Assembly (NCBI GenBank): GCA_000827205.1 | Contig: KN832562.1 | Location: 1-64,000, forward strand | DNA from: Plicaturopsis crispa FD-325 SS-3 | Lineage: Eukaryota > Basidiomycota > Agaricomycetes > Amylocorticiales > Amylocorticiaceae | Direction: 5' to 3' | DNA length: 64,000 nt | In this document: positions 23,571 through 35,836 of the stretch, one piece after another | Layout: each line of letters starts with the position of its first letter | How positions within the stretch are numbered: position 1 is the first letter of the stretch | Translations under genes and position numbers: made by a program | The notes under the pieces: generated by a model | What the model was told of the DNA's origin: nothing | Seen by the model: the letters and a program-made list of their open reading frames with translations, nothing else | The model's database searches: none

Positions 23571-24503
23571 GGCTGACAGCTTCAGCGGGTCAAGCGTGAA
23601 TTCTTGTCTGTCAGCAGTGTATCGGACTCACAAATACGCGTCTTTCAGGTCGACGAGGATTGATGTATAACTAGGAACGTCTGTACTACGCGAGATAGCT
23701 CGAGTCGCGTAATTCCACTGTCTAGGCGCAGGCCTGGCGACGGGTACTCGGTGCGATGTTGCTGCAAGCTTGTCACTGTGGCTCAGTAGCGACGCGTTAT
23801 CGGAATAAAAAGCTGGCGGTTTCGGGCGTTGAGAGAAAAGCGTAGAGGCCGTTTTCAAGGTGAAGAGGAAAAGTCGTCTTTCGAAGCCGTCGTCCGCCAA
23901 ATTGACGCGTCGACGACGGTCTCCGAATAATATCTAAGCCAGAAATGGACCCGACCCCTATGATCCAGCGCACTCGGCGCCCGACGCGGCGACGCCAGGT
24001 CCTTACGCTGAGGGCCGACAGCCTTGTCCTTACCTGGTCTGACTTGCAATCGCTGCAGGTTTCAACACTCGATCTATTGCATGACAGTGTATTTGTCTAC
24101 CCGCCGACCTCGATGCAGATGCACTGCAATGGACTGCACTCATCTTTGCGTCATGTATACTGGTCCCGCGGAGTCCCAGGACTCCGTGGGCGATTATGAA
24201 CGTACCGAGGGCGCTTGCATGAGAGTACGGGCCTCGGCCGTGATGCATGAAGTGTGCCAGCATTGCATTAAGCGGTGTCTTGGATGCTGTTTGCATCATG
24301 GAATGCATGGTGTTGCTTCCGAGGTGTGTCTACATGTTCTATTTCGATCAAGTACCGGCGCCAAATGCCGCAGAGTTCGGTGCGAATCTGCTGTCCAGCT
24401 GCTTCCAGACTCGAATTTGTAGCGCGCTGAGCCTTGAGGCAACTGCATGACTGACTGATGTTTCTTACGCAGGTCCCTTCCTACTCTGCCAGTGCACACC
24501 ATC
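23571..24503. promoter_or_regulatory. Divergent upstream region of PHD/chromo 1 and WW gene C
   Basis: This 0.93 kb spacer lies between two divergent starts. An 88-residue open frame on the minus strand (about 23898-23628) ends at a good splice donor (gtgagt) with an acceptor just before the ATG at 23570, but joining them does not stay in frame with the PHD gene. The simplest reading is a 5' untranslated exon with an upstream open frame. No TATA element is clear. Confidence 0.35.
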
Positions 24504-27500
24504 ATGTCGTCTCCTAGTCGACTTTTTGTGCTTTTGCGCTGTTGCTTTTACAGCCTGCGTCGCGTCCTATCCCGATATCTGACGCTCGCCGGTCATTCGC
24601 TCAGACTACTGTGCTCTCTACTCGCTCGCTTGAATCGACGACCTCGACCAAAAGGATCTTCCGGCGGCGAACCAGGATGTCTCTCACATTTAGGCAGTGA
24701 AATCACTTCGAAAAGCTGCGTTGATAGTGTCTCGATCTCTGCGAGCACGATTCCCCCAGTGCATCCAATACCGATGCTAGACGTGCACCCGACTCGGAGC
24801 ACTAGCAATCCTGATGTCATCACCGACAACGACACACTGTGGAAGTATGGAGAACGCCGTAGTCTCTCTCATAGTGATTTGGGTCTCTCCCGCGATGATT
24901 CAGGACCTCTTCGCGTTGGTGGGAGCTGTCCACCTTCGCTAACCGCACTACATATGTCGGTTAATGCAGCCCTCCCATCTCGCTCCGCCATGAACACTAG
25001 AGGTACTTCAAGACATTCGCATGCCTCGGTAACGTCTCTCAGACTGGAGCCAGATGACATCTCTCGTTGGCCATCAAATCATTCTTACGGCAATGATGCG
25101 CTATTCGACAAAATTCCCTTCCCATCCGAGATGTCGCTTGCGCAAGCGTCTGATTCCCATGAAAATTCCGGTACTCGCATCTGCCGCTCGTCTTTGCCGT
25201 CCCCGCGTTTGTCCATCTCTTCCTTCCGTACAGCATTAACAAAAGCAAGATCCTCGTCTCTTTTTAATGACGAGTCGTCTGGTCTACCTCACTCCCGATC
25301 AGATGTGGCTGAATACAAATCGATGATAATATTTCCGATAACACCTCTGCGGAGGTCCCACAGAGTGCTCAATCTGTGAGAGTAATTGCGCACTTCCAGC
25401 AGCCTTTACTCATAGATGCATCCTCAGGCCAACCGTCGAGCCCGAATTCACTGTTCCAGCAATGTCCGGAAAATTCTCGCGGACGTGAGGTTTTGCTTTG
25501 ATTTTCTGTATTTTTGCTCATATCTAGTTCATTAGTGTTGCTTTACCTCCAGGATGGACCGAGTACATACATCCTGAGGGAAGCCCTTATTTCTTCAATT
25601 CCGAGAAAAAAATCATCACCGATAACTGGATATACGACGTGGGTACTTATGATGACATCAAGTATTCAGCTGAGAAAATCCACGCCGTGGCACGCGAGAA
25701 TGGGTTGACCATTCCCGTGGATGCTAGACTCGTCCTTGAGATATTCCCCTCGGAAGTGTCAACGGTCTGCGGCTACTACTATGTCAACCACAGCCATCGA
25801 TGTTTGTTTTGGGTGGAAGACTTCAAAGTTGACTACTTGTTAAGAGCTGTTCATGCACCCGTGGAGCCCTGTCATTTCAGTGTGTCTCGTACTCTTTCTA
25901 CCCCGGGTTGTCATTGATTTCATTGCAGACCATGTAATGGAAGCTCAGTATTGGTGGGTATGCAATATACGGTATGTTTCCAATCATATCAACTATTTTG
26001 TGTATCAGCTAATGATGATTATCTGTTTTATAGCTTTGGTCTTTTGTGTCACAGTTTACCGTTACGACAGGCGCCACAGAGAACAATTCCCGGCTCTGTA
26101 CTATTCGGACGCCAGATCTATCCGTGACCTGAAGAGCCGTTTGCGGTTCTCTCTGGGAGGTAGATCAGGAGTGTCATGCATGCTAGTTCTGCGATTGACG
26201 TCCGCTCATTTGCAGATTTACTAACATCGACATCGACAACCATTCCATGGGATCCAGCGAAACTTCAGGTCCTGATAGGATTGATAGACCAAATTGATCG
26301 TAGGTCGCTTCGTATTCTCCTTTTTGTCGCAATTTCGTTTCTTATTTATGGTGCGGTGGCCTAGTAAACGACACCAATAGTGACCCGCATTCCGAAGTAT
26401 TGATTGGCAAGTTGAATGTAGTCCTCCTCCTGGATCGTTCTTGATCCTCAATCGTCTGTTGAACAGCTAGAGCCTTCTACGACAACGGTGCGCATGCTGT
26501 AGTCTCCCGTCTACGATGACCCTGATCTTCATTGTAGCACAATGGAGGTGGCTTAATTTCCATGGGGAGAAAAACCATCGCCTCCATCGGGCTCGATCCA
26601 TGCATCAAAGCACTGCGAAAAAACGTCCTCTTTTTATGCGCTTGATTTCCCCACTTTTATTCTATGCTCCAGATTTGCATATCCGCTCACTCCGTCGAGT
26701 ATTTGTGGACCATGTTGTCATAGACGTTGATTGGAAAGTGGTCAACGAAAGACTCGTCAAGGATTTGCAAGAATTTCTTCTGCTCGTAAGTAACTTTTCA
26801 TCGCAATCGGTGTCATTTGCGTCGATGCCTAATAAGCAATCATATGCAGGGCGAAGTGTTGCTTACCGCAAACTTGTCGTTCTTGGCTATACAGAGTGTA
26901 GATTTAACAAACGCGGGTGGCGATGCTCCGCCGGCACGATCACGGACGCAGCTAGCGTGTTATGTCTCCATACTATCCACTCTTGGTAGCATCGTGCTAG
27001 GGCTCGTGCTGGTACGCCGAAGCCGTTCTCTACTCGAAAGCCCTTCAGTAGTATGTGGATAGCTTACGTTCCATCTACCTCACGGCGCTGATGATTTATG
27101 GATATAGGCCCACTGGTTCTTTGAACGCATGGAGAGGACTTTCTTAGGACTCGAATCAGTCGCCATTATCTTCAGCTTGCCGTACGCCTTGCTTATGTGG
27201 GGGTACGTTCTCATTGATGTAATCAGAGCACCCAAGGCACTAACTATCTTTAAGTATGATCTCTTTCACCGTAGCATTCTGCAGTCTATGCTTGACGGGC
27301 ACAAACTTTTCCACCCGGATGATAGTTAGTTCTGCTGGGTGCCTCGTTTTGCTCCTCATATTTTGGAATGTCTGGAGCTTTTGGGAACGTGATGGGCTCT
27401 GGGGTCTCCAATGGTGGAGACTACAATGGTGGAGACTACAGCGGGTGTTGAAGAAGGCCAACCGCAACATGAAGTCACAGGCGGGGGGCGCTTGGAGGGC

Positions 27501-27579
27501 TACTCTGAGGAAATTGCGGGGCGAATCGATCGGCCGAAGGTTTCCTACACATAGGTCCTCTGGAGCTCCCGCAGTATAG
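24504..27579 (+). CDS. WW-domain protein with C-terminal membrane segments, copy C
   Basis: Third member of the family, on the opposite strand to A and B. Exon 1 (24504 to about 25376) encodes about 291 residues with the same basic, hydrophobic start (LFVLLRCCFYSLRRVL) and KGSSGGEPG, then a Ser-rich disordered part. A 40-base intron leads to EFTVPAMSGKFSR. The WW exon reads LPPGWTEYIHPEGSPYFFN with closing Trp in TDNWIYD, followed by CGYYYVNHSHRCLFWVED. Then come VDHVVIDVDWKV, FLAIQSVDLTN, SILSTLGSIVLGLVLV, FSLPYALLMWG and SSAGCLVLLLIFWNVWSFWE. A 15-base duplication near the end doubles a QWWRL unit. The start was set by alignment to A and B (MSSPSRLF rather than the Met four codons upstream). 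No GFRFRG gene was found beside it. Function unknown; a membrane adaptor is inference. Confidence 0.75.
27409..27438 (+). repeat. 15-base coding tandem duplication in WW gene C
   Basis: The unit caatggtggagacta occurs twice without change (27409-27423 and 27424-27438), encoding QWWRL twice just after the last membrane segment. Copies A and B have a single, more diverged Trp-rich stretch here, so the doubling looks recent. Confidence 0.85.
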
Positions 27580-27902
27580 CTTCTTTCACCCCACATGTCG
27601 TCCAACACTTAAAGCAGACAGGTGTGTCTAATTGCCCGCTACAGCGTTACTCCCTTTCGCGTCGAGAACAGGGTGCGGCCGGGGTCTGGTGCTACTTGTT
27701 GCGCGTGCCATGACCCGCAAACGCTATGTACCTGGGCAGAGCGACGTATGACGCCGTCTTCCCAACTCTATCATTTGCTCGGGGTTCATCCTGCTTCACG
27801 CCTGAGCTTACTATTGGGGTTTTTCTTGACCAGGTGTACCATGATCTCGCAGCTTGATGCTATCCGAAGACGATTTACCAACAGGCAATATACTCAGTAG
27901 TC
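27580..27902. other. Convergent 3' spacer between WW gene C and SEC20
   Basis: About 320 bases between two stops. This is where the small GFRFRG partner lies in the other two cassettes. I looked for its last-exon signature on both strands and did not find it. No other feature is seen. Confidence 0.45.
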
Positions 27903-29135
27903 CTATAGTTCGTCATGTACACCCTCCGAAACATCCACGGGTTGTGTTTCGTGCGCCGGATCTGGCGGATATACTGTAGAAAAGACCGCGGACGAAGAGC
28001 TGGGCGGTAAAGAATGTGACGAGGATTCTGACGCAGATAGATGATCGCCACCAGAAGACACAGAGCTCACTGCAACCACCGCCGTGGCTATACTGGACGC
28101 GGCTGCAGGGACGGTCTGCAGTACATCCCCTCGCTCCAATGCCTTGAGGTCGTCCGCGTCCCCGCGGAAATTTGGTATGAATCGCGTCCACCACAGTGCG
28201 ACCCGCAGACCGCGGTCGACAATGCGCTGTTTCAGAATGAAAAGCACGACGAGGATGAAGAATGCAAGGCCGGCGAGTATTAGCAAGCGGTCCATCCAGT
28301 CGGACTTCTCGAGAGCCGTTATGAGCTGCTTAGAGGTGCCCATGACATTCGTGAGCGTGTCATGGGCGCTAGACGTCGAGCGTAGAGTAGCGGTTGACGA
28401 GTCTACGGAACGTCTCTTGAGTAAGGATGAAACACGTCTGCTCTGTGACACGTACCGAGCATTTGAGAAGAGAGGACAGAGCGCTCGAGCTCGCCTTGCA
28501 TAAGGCCTATCGTGCGCCGTAATGCCTCTGTGACATCATCATTGGCTTTCATAAGAGTGTCGTCTCTGAGCCGGCAATCAGACACCGAAGAGTGCGGTAC
28601 CAGATATGATAGACACGTACGTGACCTTCTCGTTAGGGTCGTGTTTTTCCTTCACCGCAGAGGAGCGTAGCAGCTCTTCCCGAGCCGACTGGCTCTGGGA
28701 GTCGATCGTTCGCTTGGATGCTAGCAATGCTGCACGCGCATCCTTCCGTAAACTAGGTCTTGGTCAGCGCATCTGACCGCAGGACATTTGCACCCAGCCA
28801 CTCACTTCACAAGGACGTTTCGGTATTCGTCAACAATCTTCTGCAGCTCCCTCCGATTCCGGGCGCCTCTCTGGTCACCTATCATCACCTCCAAAGACTG
28901 ACGGCACTTGAGAATAAGATAGCGGTCATCTTGTACGGTCACTCACTTCGATTTGACGTGCAAGTGCGTCCACATCCTCGCGCAATTCCGCGGCCAGCGT
29001 TTCGTGCACTGCGAACGGCCCAGGACATTTCCGCAAGCGCGGTATTTGGAAGGAAGAGAGATCTGTTTCTCTTCGTTGGATAGATTCTATGAGCGCGACG
29101 GTTTCTGAGTCGAATGTACTGGGCAGAGGCGGCAT
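27903..29135 (-). CDS. SEC20: SEC20-type SNARE of Golgi-to-ER retrograde transport
   Basis: Exons from MPPLPSTFDSETVALIES to GVHDEL give roughly 340 residues. The middle has coiled-coil segments (TLAAELREDVDALARQIE; KDARAALLASKRTID), then the Sec20 SNARE motif: DVTEALRRTIGLMQGELERS, VLSSQML, and after a 54-base intron SSTATLRSTSSAHDTL and LITALEKSDWMDRLLIL. A single membrane segment follows (LAGLAFFILVVLFIL). These fit the Sec20/BNIP1 family, a Qb-SNARE on the ER that receives COPI vesicles. Unlike typical yeast Sec20, the luminal end is a Ser/Ala-rich tail. It ends in HDEL-like residues, a C-terminal HDEL, the classical ER retrieval signal, as in yeast Sec20. A Met 23 codons upstream is an alternative start. 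Confidence 0.85.
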
Positions 29136-29572
29136 ATCGTAGCAGGATGTGGGTGTACTTGGATGCAGTACGGAGCAAACGAGTTTCGGTGCCAGGAGGG
29201 GCACAGGGGCCGTGTCCGACTTTGGTCAAAATCAATGCACGTGGATGCCGACGCGTAGACGCGCGATGGTTTTTCTCAGAATCTCTGAACTTTGAAGTAC
29301 TAGACGAGATATCTACGTACGGCCGAGCTAGGATGCACATTGATAGACACTTGGTTTTCAGGTTGAGCGTCTCGTGTTTTGAAAGAGTACTTAAACAAAA
29401 ACACTCTACATTATAGTAACATTTCAAAAGGACCAGTCGTATGATACAGTAGTGATAGAACAAGAGAGCAAGAAAACAAGATAACATATTCCGGGATGAA
29501 AGCTTTTGAGAGATGTAGTTTCAAGAAAGGCTACGTGAACACACGATCTGGAAGGCACGCATGACTGAACAA
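29136..29572. other. 0.44 kb AT-richer spacer, nothing recognised
   Basis: It separates the start of SEC20 (minus) from the stop of the second PHD/chromo gene (minus). It therefore holds the SEC20 promoter. Frames here are chance-like. Confidence 0.4.
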
Positions 29573-31818
29573 CTACCTTGGGTCAAAACGGCATCCACCC
29601 TCGATCGCTTCGGCAAGCATAATTTCAGCGTCCATCCTCTCGAGATCATTTCCGTGCCCTTCAGATGCAGCATCCTGGTTAAATCTCTGCACTAACGCTG
29701 CACAGCTGCCCATCTCTTCTTCCATTTTCCACTCTGACGCCCGTACAGAGTACCTGTTTGGTTCAAGTCAAGATCAAAGGTAGAGGCAGGTAAGTGAACC
29801 TGAAGACGCACCCCTCCCATTTGACCAGCCAGTAATAGCGCATCGCTTTATTCGTGTATTTGGACGGAGATCGGGGTTTTCGGCCTACTATCTTTTCGAC
29901 GATATAATCCTCGGCATCCTGGCTGTCCGCGTCAGCATCCTGGTGGAAGCAATCTGGCCGGATGCATTTGGAATAATCGTGCTCCGTTCTCATGCGCCAT
30001 AAGTCTTAACACACGCCGAGGAATTAGCCATGCTTCAGTCTATCTCGCATTCGGAGACACTCACAGTCATCGCTAGGGGAAGAAAGACGCAGCTCAACAG
30101 CTCAGTAAATAGTGACCCTGCGTTTGGGATAAATTTACGCGTACTCACGTGGAAGCAGACTTGCACGGCGGGCAGATGTAGTAAGATACTGCAGCCTCCT
30201 TTTCACTGGTTATACCTCCGCAACCGTAGTGGAGCCAGCATTTGCAGCTGAATGTGATACTGTCGTGTTAGCTTTCCATTGGAAGCCTCAACTTTTGTGA
30301 AACGAACTTATCGCAACGAATGAACTGCGCGGATAACACTGCGAGATCAGATGCCCGTGTGAATATGACATTCGAATACAAGTACCCACCGCGCGCTGGA
30401 ATTTTCGGCATTGCCGTGTTTTCGCCGGCCAAGCAATCCCATCCAAACTTGTATAATGGCTCGATGAGCGCGCACGTTTTTTAGTAGGATGTGCTGGCGT
30501 GGAACTCTCGGAGCTGCGTTTTTGGCCTTTCGGCGCGTGCTTCACCTGTGGCCCAGGAGACGCTAGTTCCAAGCGTTTTTCTTGGGGTGGCATATCCACG
30601 CTATGCCGTCGCGCAGTGTGTCCACTTCCAGAAGCTCGATTGGAAGAGAGGACGAAATCTGCGGGACGAGAGGGGGTCCTTCTTGGTTGGTGTGCGCCGT
30701 CCTTGGCTATAGCCGATACTTGAATGGCATGCTCATTGTACGAAGAGGGGACGGCCGTCGATATTGAGTCCGGATTACGATGCTGAGAGGGAGGTCGAGG
30801 TACTGTGGCGAAAACTGATTTCGGGCGGGGTGGTGCTATGATCGGGGTACTACCAACGGGTCTGATTTGACCATCGACCGTGCTGTTAAAAGGGATCTCG
30901 AGCAAGTCGCGAACAACAAGTTCATCGGCCGTGTTCGGAGAGGCAACTCGAGTATCACTGTGTTCGCCTGGTATATACCGGTATTAGCGCATGAGTATGT
31001 ATGCTAGGCTCAATGATACGCGCCTTCAGTCGTGGGACATTGATCTACTCGCAGGAGGAAAGGCATGCCGAACGGTAAGGCGTCTGAGAAGGCTTGGAGC
31101 TCATTCCCGGGCGTGCTGTTGTTCTCACTTTGCTCGATTTCAGTTCGGCGGTAGGCGGTGGGTGGGATGTTAACTGATAAGGAGCTAGCTTCGTCGTCGA
31201 CACACATCGAAGAACAAGTCGGACCTGGAGGTAGATCTATGAGTAACGCAACAGAGTACTCCCAGTCCCTCTGTATCGCGGAAGAGGAATGGGATGCATT
31301 GGGTGACTTGACATGGTCTCTCGCAGGAGTGAATAATGTGGCCCCACGTACCATCAGGATTGGAATGAAAATTCTCAGCACGACCGGATAGGCTTGTAAA
31401 TGCTAAAAGGGTGTCAAAGACGCGTTAATTTGGACGCGAATTGGGGATTTCACGAGAGGTACATACGGGCAGACGCCGATCGACCGAGCATCCCCGTCAT
31501 AGCAACCTCTATTCCCGCGAGCCTCTGAATGATAGACCCGCTGTCCTCTGTGTAATGTGGGACACCGATAGCCTTTCCTAGCTCGTCTACACGTACTAAG
31601 AGTCTTTGCAAGAGACTCGTCTGGGATACATATGCGTTCTCCAGTTTCTGGATCGCGCTGCTGATGTCTGGGCTAGTGTCGATGCCATTATTTCTCTCTA
31701 GGCTGTTGGGTTTCTCTTGAGTGCCTGTGCTGGCAGATTTGCTACGGCTGCCAACTGTATGCGATGCCATGGCGGGAACTGATGGACGGACGGCTTGCAA
31801 GGACGGCTTGTTCGACAT
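29573..31818 (-). CDS. PHD-finger and chromodomain-like nuclear protein, paralogue 2
   Basis: Same layout as the gene at 20977-23570. Start MSNKPSLQAVRPSVP (aligned with MSHRPSSQQP of paralogue 1; another Met lies 10 codons upstream), then a predicted coiled coil (LLQRLLVRVDELGKAIG). Further exons are disordered (IDLPPGPTCSS; RPKSVFATVPRPPSQHR), with a basic patch (KGQKRSS, KKRARSSS) and GIAWPAKTRQCRKFQR, matching WPARTGEIGEFQR. The PHD-type finger follows: CKCWLHYGCGGIT and YYICPPCKS. Then comes KCIRPDCFHQD and a chromo-like core (YIVEKIVGRK, YYWLVKWEG) and an acidic end with AEAIEGGCRFDPR. Sequence similarity to paralogue 1 is clear in the zinc finger and chromo parts and weak elsewhere, so the duplication is old. 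Probably a chromatin reader. Confidence 0.68.
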
Positions 31819-32090
31819 GCCATGGAATGAGATTGATAAATTGATCACTTACCAGCATGCATTGACATCTTGCACCGAGTACCAGCAGATGCGTCGTTGA
31901 AACAGCGCTGCCGGCGACGGTAGGTGTACCGTATATATACGCAGAGGTACGACCTGCAGCTGGGCACGATTTGGGAGCGAGCCTGGAGTAAGTACGAACA
32001 GACTCCGCGACGGTCTTGCAAACATCCGATGTCCGATTCGCGCCACGTCGTCCAGAATCATTGCAGTTTCGCGTTCTACACCAGCACGAT
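31819..32090. promoter_or_regulatory. Short divergent promoter between PHD/chromo 2 and SWP1
   Basis: The two start codons lie 272 bases apart on opposite strands, so both promoters must fit here. A run accgtatatatacgcag at about 31928-31944 contains a TATA-like core that could serve either direction. Confidence 0.45.
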
Positions 32091-33093
32091 ATGTTATTTC
32101 CCTCTCCCTGGCTGTTGCTCGCCGCAGCGGCGGTGCAGGTCTCAGCACTGAGCCTCAAGTCGCCGCAAGTCACCATAAAATCGTCCAGCTCTGCCGAGCC
32201 AGTTACCGAGTCGTAAGCACCCGTTTGCTGCGCAGCAAGCACGACAACTCATATACACTATTTGCAGGCTTTCCGCGACGCAGAAACTTGCAAAACCACT
32301 CACATTGGGCCCGACTGACACCCTGAAGCTCACGTTTCAGGTGCTGGACAAGGAGGATGGAAAGGGCGTGCAGCCGCATCAGACGTTCCTCCGCTTTTTT
32401 GACGAGGTTACTGGAGAGGAGGGTGTACAGCCCGTGCGCGTCACACCCGGTGGAAAGGCGAAGTTTGAACTTGTGAGTGATGCGTACAATATCCTCTCCA
32501 TTCACCTCTGATTTATCTTGTGCACGCAGAATATGGCCCGGCCACCTCTCTCGTTACCCCCAACTTCGGCCAACTCGCCGCTAAAAGTCTCGCTCCTTCT
32601 CGGTTCATACGTCCACCCTCCTCTCAAAACCGAGCTATTCGACCTTGTGCTCCCTGCCTCCCACTTCCCGCAACCACACCCGGATGAGGCAACCTTCCAC
32701 CCCCAGCCCGAGATCAAGCATACCTTCAACCCGCCCCAGAAACTTCCTCCGAAGGTCATCTCAGCGGTGTTTGCCGGTTTGGTAATCGCTCCATGGGTCC
32801 CTTTGCTAGCGGTGGTGCGTATTATTATTTCATTGGTGGAGATGCCCTGGAACCCTAATCAATGAGCATTGCAGTGGGGCCAAATTGGACCCAAAACGCC
32901 CAACTTATTCTCGCCAAGTATCCTCTCGTTCACAACGCTCCTCGGCGCATTCGAGGCGTTGCTGCTGTGGTACTGGGTCGACCTCAAGCTCGGACAGGTT
33001 CTGCTCTACGGCGCTATCCTCGCAGTGCCGACCGCGCTGGCCGGGAACAAGGCGCTGGGCGCTATCGGAAAGAAGAGAGAAGGACGAGAGTAG
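32091..33093 (+). CDS. SWP1: Oligosaccharyltransferase subunit SWP1 (ribophorin II)
   Basis: Four to five exons from MLFPSPWLLLAAAAVQVSA (signal peptide) to KKREGRE give about 270 residues, close to yeast Swp1 and much shorter than animal ribophorin II. The luminal part has TLKLTFQVLDKEDGKGVQPH and HQTFLRFFDE, the latter typical of the ribophorin II family, plus LPASHFPQ. Three membrane segments follow (VISAVFAGLVIAPWVPLLAV; FTTLLGAFEALLLWYWV; LYGAILAVPTALAG). Swp1 is part of the complex that transfers the core glycan to Asn in the ER. It lies 272 bases from the divergent PHD/chromo 2 gene and converges on the GH47 mannosidase gene. Confidence 0.92.
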
Positions 33094-33328
33094 ATAATGT
33101 GTTCTGTTTTGACTTTGCAATATCAACAGAATCTGTACGCGTTGAACGCCGAACGTTGGACGCTGAACACACATGTCCGAGGGTCAAAGAATGTGTGTCG
33201 ATAGAATAGGCTCGATCATAAGCAATAAATTAAGAACAAGACGAATGTCCGGAGAGCACAGTATGCTGTATGTATGCGGTATTATCTCCTCCACTACCCA
33301 CGACGGTGAACATGCGAGCGAAGACAGC

Positions 33329-35750
33329 CTACAGCAAACTGCCAACTATATCTTTCAGGGGGTTGGGCAGCGCAGGATAAGGGCTGACAGCGGGAAGGGG
33401 GCCCGAAATGACCTTGAACGTGCCAGGGCTGCTAGTCGATTTTGGCGGTCCACTGCCATAGGAGGGCTTTGCAGGCGGCGCCTTGTACGGGTGGCATTCA
33501 GTGTTGAACACGTCTACAGAAACCGCGGTCAATCAGCCACCTCTCGACGAGCAGGAGCCCGTGTACGCACATTCATCAATGCTGATCTTGTTCGGGTCGT
33601 CGAACGTAAGCCAGAGGTATTTGAGCACCTCCGCGAACCAGAACGACTCCTGGTCGTTGATAAGCGTCGACGTAGCGTTATTCACGTCATTCAGTCCCGC
33701 GAAGCCGTGCTTCACCGCGAGGTACTTGTTGAACGACTCGACCGCGCTGACGGCGCGGTTGTAGTACTTGATGTCGCCCGTTGCGCGCCACGCGTAAAAG
33801 TTCGTCTCGAGCACCTCTGGGCGCTGCACGTAGTCCGCCGCACTGATGTAGAATCCGTGTTTCTCGTTAAACGCCAGCTGCTCCGCTGTGGGCGGGCTGT
33901 CTCCGGTGAAGTTTCCGTCCTTCGAGATGTAGTAGAACACCTCGGGCCCGATGCCCGTACTATACGGATGTGAGGGCTAGACGGAAAGGGAGGCAACGGA
34001 GAGGACGTACGCGGTACTGGCGTAGGTGTTCCAGCAGGCTTCGGTGAGGTCGAGCCCAATATCTATGATCGTTTGGTTGTTCAGCATTTTGCCACCGAGG
34101 ATCCAGTTGCCGCCGTGGAAGCACTCGAGGTGCGAGGCAACGTGCAGAAGAGTCTTGTTGGTAAAGTCGCCCAGGTATGTCCAGTTGCCCACAGTCGACG
34201 TCTGTCATGTTTCGCAAGTAAGCCAATGTGCAGGCAAAGTAGCTTGAAGACAGGTACCCTCAGAAGGGTCTTGATGGAGGTGTCAACGGCGAGTGCCCAG
34301 GCGTCGACAAAGGTGTTGTCGTCCGTGTTTGTTAGCCGCGGGTACTTGATCAGGTATTCAAGGTAGCTGTCTGTGCCTCCTCCCCAAGTCTACACGCCTG
34401 TCAGAACGAGCCAAGACTCACGCGTCACATACGAAACTTACGACGTAATCACCAACAAATTTGCCACTATCTGGGCTGATGCCCTGGGCGGGGAGTCCTG
34501 CAGCAAAAGTTGAGCAGCAAATAAATGAATCGCGTTGCAGCACGAAACAAACCAGGAATTGGATCCTCCTGTAGCGCACGCGTCAGACGTATGCAAACAG
34601 AGATCACGGAGTGGAACCCTGACCAGTGCAATTATCGCCCGCACCGCTTTCTCCGCTAATTGAATATAAGTCTGGTTACCGGTATATTTGCTGTCAACAA
34701 TTTGTGTGAATGAAAACGGGCAAAGGATGTAGCAGTTAGCTTAAATACCTGAGTAAGTCGTATTCGAGGGTTAGCTAATATCAATGAGTTGATCACTGCG
34801 TCCGGGTATCTTGTCACACAAGCGAGCAGCACGTACAGTTCCAGCCTGTGCCACATTGGTCTGATATATAGCATGAGCTCTCCAAGCCAGCAAGAGTTCT
34901 TTCAGTAGAGGCCGCGTACCGTTCCAGGAGAAGGTTTATTATCCGTGAAATTGATTTGATTGAAAGGAATGTCGTGGCCCTAAAAGTTGATACATTAGCC
35001 ATCTGCTGAAGCAGTTTCAACGGGGAATGAATTCACCGGTGTGAATCCGTAAAATAGCTTATCCGCAACCTGCTTTGCCTTTTCCACAAGTATCGGGTAT
35101 GCTTGCCCACTCAGCTCGTACGCGGCGAGGTACCCTCCGACATAACGAATGCTCGTCTCGAACACACTGACAAGCTCTCAGAGCTATCCATTAGGAAGTG
35201 AAGCGAGAGAAATACCTGACAGTGTCATCCGTGTTTGCCTTGCTGAAATCAATGGTGCTAGTGAAGTTGACCGCATCGTTGAAACGGTCCTACCGGAAGC
35301 GAATAAATAAGCAAGTACATGTGCGCGCCATCACGGACTTACAGTCAATCCCATGAGCCACTGCGCTTGTATTAGTGACAGGTCAACGCGACATCGCGAC
35401 AGGGCGCACCATAGTGTCCAGAGCATCTGCCAACGACGCGCCCCATCCACCAAGCGGGTCCGAGAAAGTCCCATCAATGGGCGACAGGTCGTCGTGTCCC
35501 AACGCGAATTTTCTGGGGGTTCGAGTGACAAGTTGAGTACGATGCAAGGGCGACTGAACGAGACGGGACACCACACGTACACATAGTTGTCATAGCTCGT
35601 GGTGAATATTTTCTTGACTGCATCTTGTTGGGCACCAGCATCGGGGGGCAATACAAGGCCTTGTTTCTGTACTGGCTCTGCCATAACGGCGGGAAGGACC
35701 CATGTCCCCGAGAGGGCGACAAGGAGCGCGAAAGACCGCCGGAAGGCCAT
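33329..35750 (-). CDS. GH47 alpha-1,2-mannosidase (class I)
   Basis: About ten exons encode some 530 residues. A signal peptide (MAFRRSFALLVALSGTW) precedes the catalytic domain: KFALGHDDLSPI, GGWGASLADALDTM, SVFETSIRYVGG, LECFHGGNWILGG, ATGIGPEVFYY, and near the end LRPE-like VQRPEVLETNFYAWRATGD and SFWFAEVLKYLWLTF, all hallmarks of GH47. The domain closes with VFNTECHP. Conserved acids (Glu in SVFETS, Asp and Glu in QRPEVLE) are present. Such enzymes trim alpha-1,2-linked mannose from N-glycans in the ER/Golgi or, in fungi, are secreted. The signal peptide without a clear membrane anchor favours the secreted or luminal type. The end is a Pro/Ser-rich tail. Confidence 0.9.
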
Positions 35751-35826
35751 CTAGAGAAAAGAGAAAACGAGTGGAAGTGGCTGGAAGACCAGGGTTGAAG
35801 CAGGAGCGGGTATCGCCATCGTCTTC

Positions 35827-35836
35827 GCTTTATATA
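35827..35836 (-). promoter_or_regulatory. TATA element of the GH47 gene
   Basis: On the minus strand the sequence gtatataaag lies about 80 bases before the ATG at 35750, a usual distance for a fungal TATA element. A pyrimidine-rich stretch separates it from the start codon. Confidence 0.55.

Noticed and set aside
23628-23900. 88-residue minus-strand open frame as an extra N-terminal exon of PHD/chromo gene 1
   Set aside because: The donor and acceptor are good, but the join is out of frame with MSHRPSS. A 5' untranslated exon or upstream open frame is simpler.
27580-27902. Search for a third GFRFRG gene beside WW gene C
   Set aside because: No last-exon signature was found on either strand here or in the upstream spacer 23571-24503.
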